From positions 1-64,000 of the forward strand of contig NZ_JOHY01000058.1 of assembly GCF_000721495.1 (NCBI RefSeq): a stretch of DNA of 64,000 nt, given 5' to 3'. Under the pieces are notes generated by a model, which saw only the letters and a program-made list of their open reading frames with translations, did no database searches and was not told where the DNA came from. Source of the stretch: Streptomyces sp. NRRL F-5123 (GTDB taxonomy: Bacteria; Actinomycetota; Actinomycetes; Streptomycetales; Streptomycetaceae). A program made the position numbers and the translations under genes. Positions 61,520 to 64,000 of the stretch are shown piece by piece; positions within the stretch are counted from its first letter, which is position 1; the number at the start of each line of letters is the position of its first letter.

Positions 61520-62358
61520 CCACTCTCACCGCGACGGAGCAGACGCCGCCGCCCGCGGCCCCCGCCCGTCCCGCCTACCGGGTGACCGGGCGGCGGGTGC
61601 TGGCCTCGGAGTGGGAGAAGCTCTGGTCCCTGCGCTCCACCTGGATCACCCTCGGGCTCGGCCTGCTCTTCCTCGTCGCGTTCGGGCTGATCGCGTCCGG
61701 GCGGTACGAGTCCACGTACGGCTCCCCCCACATGGACCACGACTTCGCCTCGTCCACCGCCGTGAGCCTGTCGCTCTTCGGCAGCAACTTCGCCCAGCTG
61801 GCGCTCGGCGTCCTCGGCGTACTGGTCACCGCGGGCGAGTACTCCACCGGGATGATCCGCTCCTCGCTGGCGGCGGTGCCGCGCCGGCTGCCGGTGCTGT
61901 GGTCCAAGGCTGCCGTCTTCGGCCTGGTCGCGCTGGTCGTCGCCCTGGTGGGCGTGTTCGTCGCCTTCTTCTTCGGCAGCCGGATCGTCTCGGGCACACC
62001 CGCGGCCATGGGCTTCTCGCACGCCGGCGTCGTCCGCAGCCTGCTGGGCGCCGCGCTCTACCTCGGCCTGGTCGGCGTGGTCGGCACGGCGCTGGGCTCG
62101 CTGCTGCGTTCGGTGGCCGGCGGCATCTCCGTGCTCGTCGCCGCGCTCATGCTCGTCCCGGGCCTGGCCTCGCTGCTGCCCTCCTCGTGGCGGGACGACA
62201 TCACCCGCTACCTGCCGAGCAACGCCGGGGAGTCGATGTTCACCCTGACCCACGACAGCACCAGCCTGTCGCCCGGCGCCGGCCTGCTGGTCCTCCTCGG
62301 CTGGACGGCGCTCGCCCTGGCCGGCGCCGCCTACCGGCTGCTGCGCAGCGACGTGTGA
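61516..62358 (+). CDS. ABC-2 type transporter permease
   Basis: The 280-residue protein has six TM segments (TWITLGLGLLFLVAFGLIAS, VFGLVALVVALVGVFVAFFF, LLVLLGWTALALAGAAYRLL), with ASEWEKLWSLRSTW before TM1 and VTAGEYSTGMIRSSLAAVP after TM2, as in ABC-2 permeases of the NatB/BcrB type. It is translationally coupled to the ATPase gene. It is followed after 28 bases by the sensor kinase gene, so the four genes probably form one operon. Confidence 0.9.
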   Translation: MTTLTATEQTPPPAAPARPAYRVTGRRVLASEWEKLWSLRSTWITLGLGLLFLVAFGLIASGRYESTYGSPHMDHDFASSTAVSLSLFGSNFAQLALGVLGVLVTAGEYSTGMIRSSLAAVPRRLPVLWSKAAVFGLVALVVALVGVFVAFFFGSRIVSGTPAAMGFSHAGVVRSLLGAALYLGLVGVVGTALGSLLRSVAGGISVLVAALMLVPGLASLLPSSWRDDITRYLPSNAGESMFTLTHDSTSLSPGAGLLVLLGWTALALAGAAYRLLRSDV

Positions 62359-62386
62359 CGGCGCGCACGATGAGAAGGTGCCCCTC

Positions 62387-63808
62387 ATGACCTCCCGGGC
62401 CGCCCTCCCCGGCGCGCCCGCGGCAGCGGCCTTCCCGGCCGCTGCCGCGGGCGTCTCCGCCGTTTCCGTCCCCGCCGCTTCCGCGGGCGCCGTTTCCGTC
62501 CCCGCCGCTTCCGCGGGCACCGAAGCCGGCGCCGGCGCGGACCTGGGCGTGGCGGGGCCGCTGGTCGCCCGGCTGACCCGGGCCGGCCGGCGGCTGCGGC
62601 AGGCCGACCGGGCGCACCCTTGGGTGCTGGACACCGCGCTGCCGGTGCTGGTCTTCCTGGTGTTCTGCCTGCCCGATCTGCTGCACGGCGAGGACGGCGA
62701 CGGGCCGCGCCGCTTCCGGCTGGCGTTCGCCCGGCTGCCTGTCGCCGGGATGCTCGCCCTCCAGGCCGGGCTCGTCGTACCGCTGCTGTGGCGGCGGCGC
62801 CGTCCGGCAGCGGCGTTCGGCGCCGTGACCGGCGTCTTCGTCCTCCAGTTCTGGCTGGGCGCGGCGCTGCGCGCGGACGTCGCGCTGCTCATCGCCCTGT
62901 ACAGCCTCGCCCTGCACGGGCGGCTGCGGCAGCTGCCGTGGGCCTGCGGGGCCACGGCCGCCGCCATGGTGCTGGTCGCGGTGCGGGCGTCGGCCGCGGT
63001 GTCGGTCGGGGACGCGCTGTTCTTCCTGTTCAGCACGGCGACCGCGGCCCTGGCGCTCGGCCTCGTGGTGCGGGTCCGGCGGGCCCAGCTCGCCGGGTTG
63101 CGCGACCGCGCGGCCCGGCTGGAGGTCGAGCGGGACCAGCGCGGCCGGCTCGCCGCCGCCGCCGAACGCGCCCGGGTGGCCCGCGACATGCACGACATCG
63201 TCGGCCACAACCTGGCCGTCATCATCACCCTCGCCGACGCGGGAAGCTACGCCGGCGCCACCGCTCCGGAACGCGGCAGGGAAGCCCTCCACCTCATCGG
63301 CGAGACGGGCCGCCAGGCGCTCGGCGAACTGCGCCGCGTCCTCGGCGTCCTGCGGGAGGCCTCCGGCGGGACGCAGGACGGGCCCGAGTTGCACCCGCAG
63401 CCCGGCCTCGGCGACATCGGCGCCCTGTGCGACGGCGTGCGGGCCGCGGGCCCCGATGTCGTCTACCGCACCTCCGGCCCCGTAGAAGCCCTCGACAGCG
63501 GGGTGCAGCTCACCGTCTACCGCATCGCCCAGGAGGCTCTGACGAACTCCCTCAAGCACGCCGGAACCGGCACCCGGGTGAACCTGGAGATCGTCGCCGA
63601 GCCCTCCCGGCTGACCCTCAGGGCCCGGGACACCGGCGCGGGCGGCGACGCCCGCGGACGCGGTCCGGCGAAGGAGGAGGGCCACGGCCTGGTGGGTATG
63701 CGCGAACGCGCCGCCCTCTACCGGGGAAGCCTCAGGGCGGGCCCCGAGGGCCCGGGCTGGACCGTCGAGGCCGTTCTCGACCTCACCCCGCTGGACGGTG
63801 CGGGATGA
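62387..63808 (+). CDS. NarL-type sensor histidine kinase
   Basis: The 473-residue kinase has about five TM helices (residues 85-240), a short coiled coil ([15 protein letters not shown]), the HisKA_3 H-box with H269 in [20 protein letters not shown], and an HATPase domain with N-box [12 protein letters not shown] and [14 protein letters not shown] 62378 is an alternative start. The N-terminal 60 residues are Ala/Val/Pro-rich and include a ten-residue duplication from a 30-base tandem repeat (62461-62520). It overlaps the response regulator gene (ATGA). It likely senses the compound exported by the ABC pair. Confidence 0.92.
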   Translation: MTSRAALPGAPAAAAFPAAAAGVSAVSVPAASAGAVSVPAASAGTEAGAGADLGVAGPLVARLTRAGRRLRQADRAHPWVLDTALPVLVFLVFCLPDLLHGEDGDGPRRFRLAFARLPVAGMLALQAGLVVPLLWRRRRPAAAFGAVTGVFVLQFWLGAALRADVALLIALYSLALHGRLRQLPWACGATAAAMVLVAVRASAAVSVGDALFFLFSTATAALALGLVVRVRRAQLAGLRDRAARLEVERDQRGRLAAAAERARVARDMHDIVGHNLAVIITLADAGSYAGATAPERGREALHLIGETGRQALGELRRVLGVLREASGGTQDGPELHPQPGLGDIGALCDGVRAAGPDVVYRTSGPVEALDSGVQLTVYRIAQEALTNSLKHAGTGTRVNLEIVAEPSRLTLRARDTGAGGDARGRGPAKEEGHGLVGMRERAALYRGSLRAGPEGPGWTVEAVLDLTPLDGAG

Positions 63809-64000
63809 CGACCGTGCTCATCGTGGACGACCAGCCGCTCCAGCGCTACGGCTTCCGGCTGCTGCTCGGCTCCGTCCCCGGGACGGAGGTCGTGGGCGAG
63901 GCCGCGCACGGCGCCGAGGCCGTCCGCCTGGCAGCCGAGCTCCGCCCCGACGTCGTCCTGATGGACGTCCGCATGCCGGGCCTGGACGGTATCGAGGCCA
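63805..64000 (+). CDS. NarL/FixJ-family response regulator (3' end outside window)
   Basis: The frame [20 protein letters not shown] then [16 protein letters not shown] and [16 protein letters not shown] is a receiver domain. It has the acidic pair DD at 8-9 and the phospho-acceptor Asp in MDVRMPG. It is coupled to the kinase gene by an ATGA overlap. The output domain, presumably a LuxR-type HTH, lies beyond the right edge. Confidence 0.93.
   Translation, partial: MTTVLIVDDQPLQRYGFRLLLGSVPGTEVVGEAAHGAEAVRLAAELRPDVVLMDVRMPGLDGIEA

Noticed and set aside
60569..64000. Lantibiotic or bacitracin resistance module named after its inducer
   Set aside because: The ABC plus two-component layout fits, but nothing in the sequence identifies the compound.

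Overview
The sequence is a high-GC actinobacterial chromosome segment, almost certainly from Streptomyces. The signs are GTG/TTG starts with GGAGG-type ribosome sites, strong codon-position bias, rare TTA (bldA-type) codons, Tat-secreted oxidases, LPFR-type small protein, and typical Streptomyces regulators. No rRNA, tRNA or CRISPR array was seen. Several pseudogenes and IS remnants in the middle suggest a chromosome-arm or other accessory location.

Bases 1-24,100 look like a biosynthetic gene cluster. The minus-strand genes encode an AMACR/CaiB-type CoA protein (cut by the window edge), HemL, an ADP-forming acyl-CoA synthetase, HemA, HemB, two Asp/Glu-racemase-fold proteins and a PHBH-type FAD monooxygenase. 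They are followed by a YCII-LuxR fusion regulator, an EamA exporter, a LysR regulator, an F420/FMN LLM oxidoreductase and an MFS exporter. The plus-strand genes are an extra glutamyl-tRNA synthetase and a KR-less iterative type I PKS (KS-AT-DH-like-ACP). A second YCII-LuxR fusion faces the PKS. A TetR regulator and a 2OG-Fe(II) oxygenase close the region. GltX, HemA, HemL and HemB form a complete tRNA-dependent C5 route from glutamate to 5-aminolevulinate and porphobilinogen. No hemC, hemD or later haem gene is present. The proposal, which is inference, is that the cluster makes an ALA- or porphobilinogen-derived product joined to or tailored with a small aromatic polyketide. TTA codons in Ohr, the monooxygenase, the second regulator and the PKS suggest bldA-linked developmental control.

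Bases 24,100-30,200 are decayed and mobile. They hold a small membrane protein, an IS3-type OrfA tail, a broken HINT-type polymorphic toxin with an apparently intact downstream immunity-like gene, a frameshifted MFS gene, and a short LysE exporter next to an IS-like end. A metallophosphoesterase gene diverges from a CGNR zinc-finger regulator gene across a perfect inverted repeat.

Bases 30,700-43,600 carry a secreted GH54-like arabinofuranosidase with fourteen propeller blades (two sets of seven), an Old Yellow Enzyme, a cytokinin-dehydrogenase-like flavoprotein and two small secreted proteins. A SigX5-like sigma factor and a TetR regulator, about 2 kb apart, share the same appended four-cysteine module and flank an SRPBCC protein. 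The TetR gene diverges from an NmrA-like gene.

Bases 43,600-64,000 begin with a decayed block (esterase and FAD oxidoreductase remnants). Then come an aromatic hydroxylase, a VAO-type cholesterol oxidase, a large secreted PQQ-propeller/ASH/FG-GAP protein, an autoregulated-looking HTH/Clp-N pair, a phosphotransferase, an SDR lacking its catalytic Tyr, an XRE regulator with a broken paralogue, a BlaI/M56 pair, a COG4705 membrane protein, and an ABC exporter followed by a two-component system that runs off the right edge.
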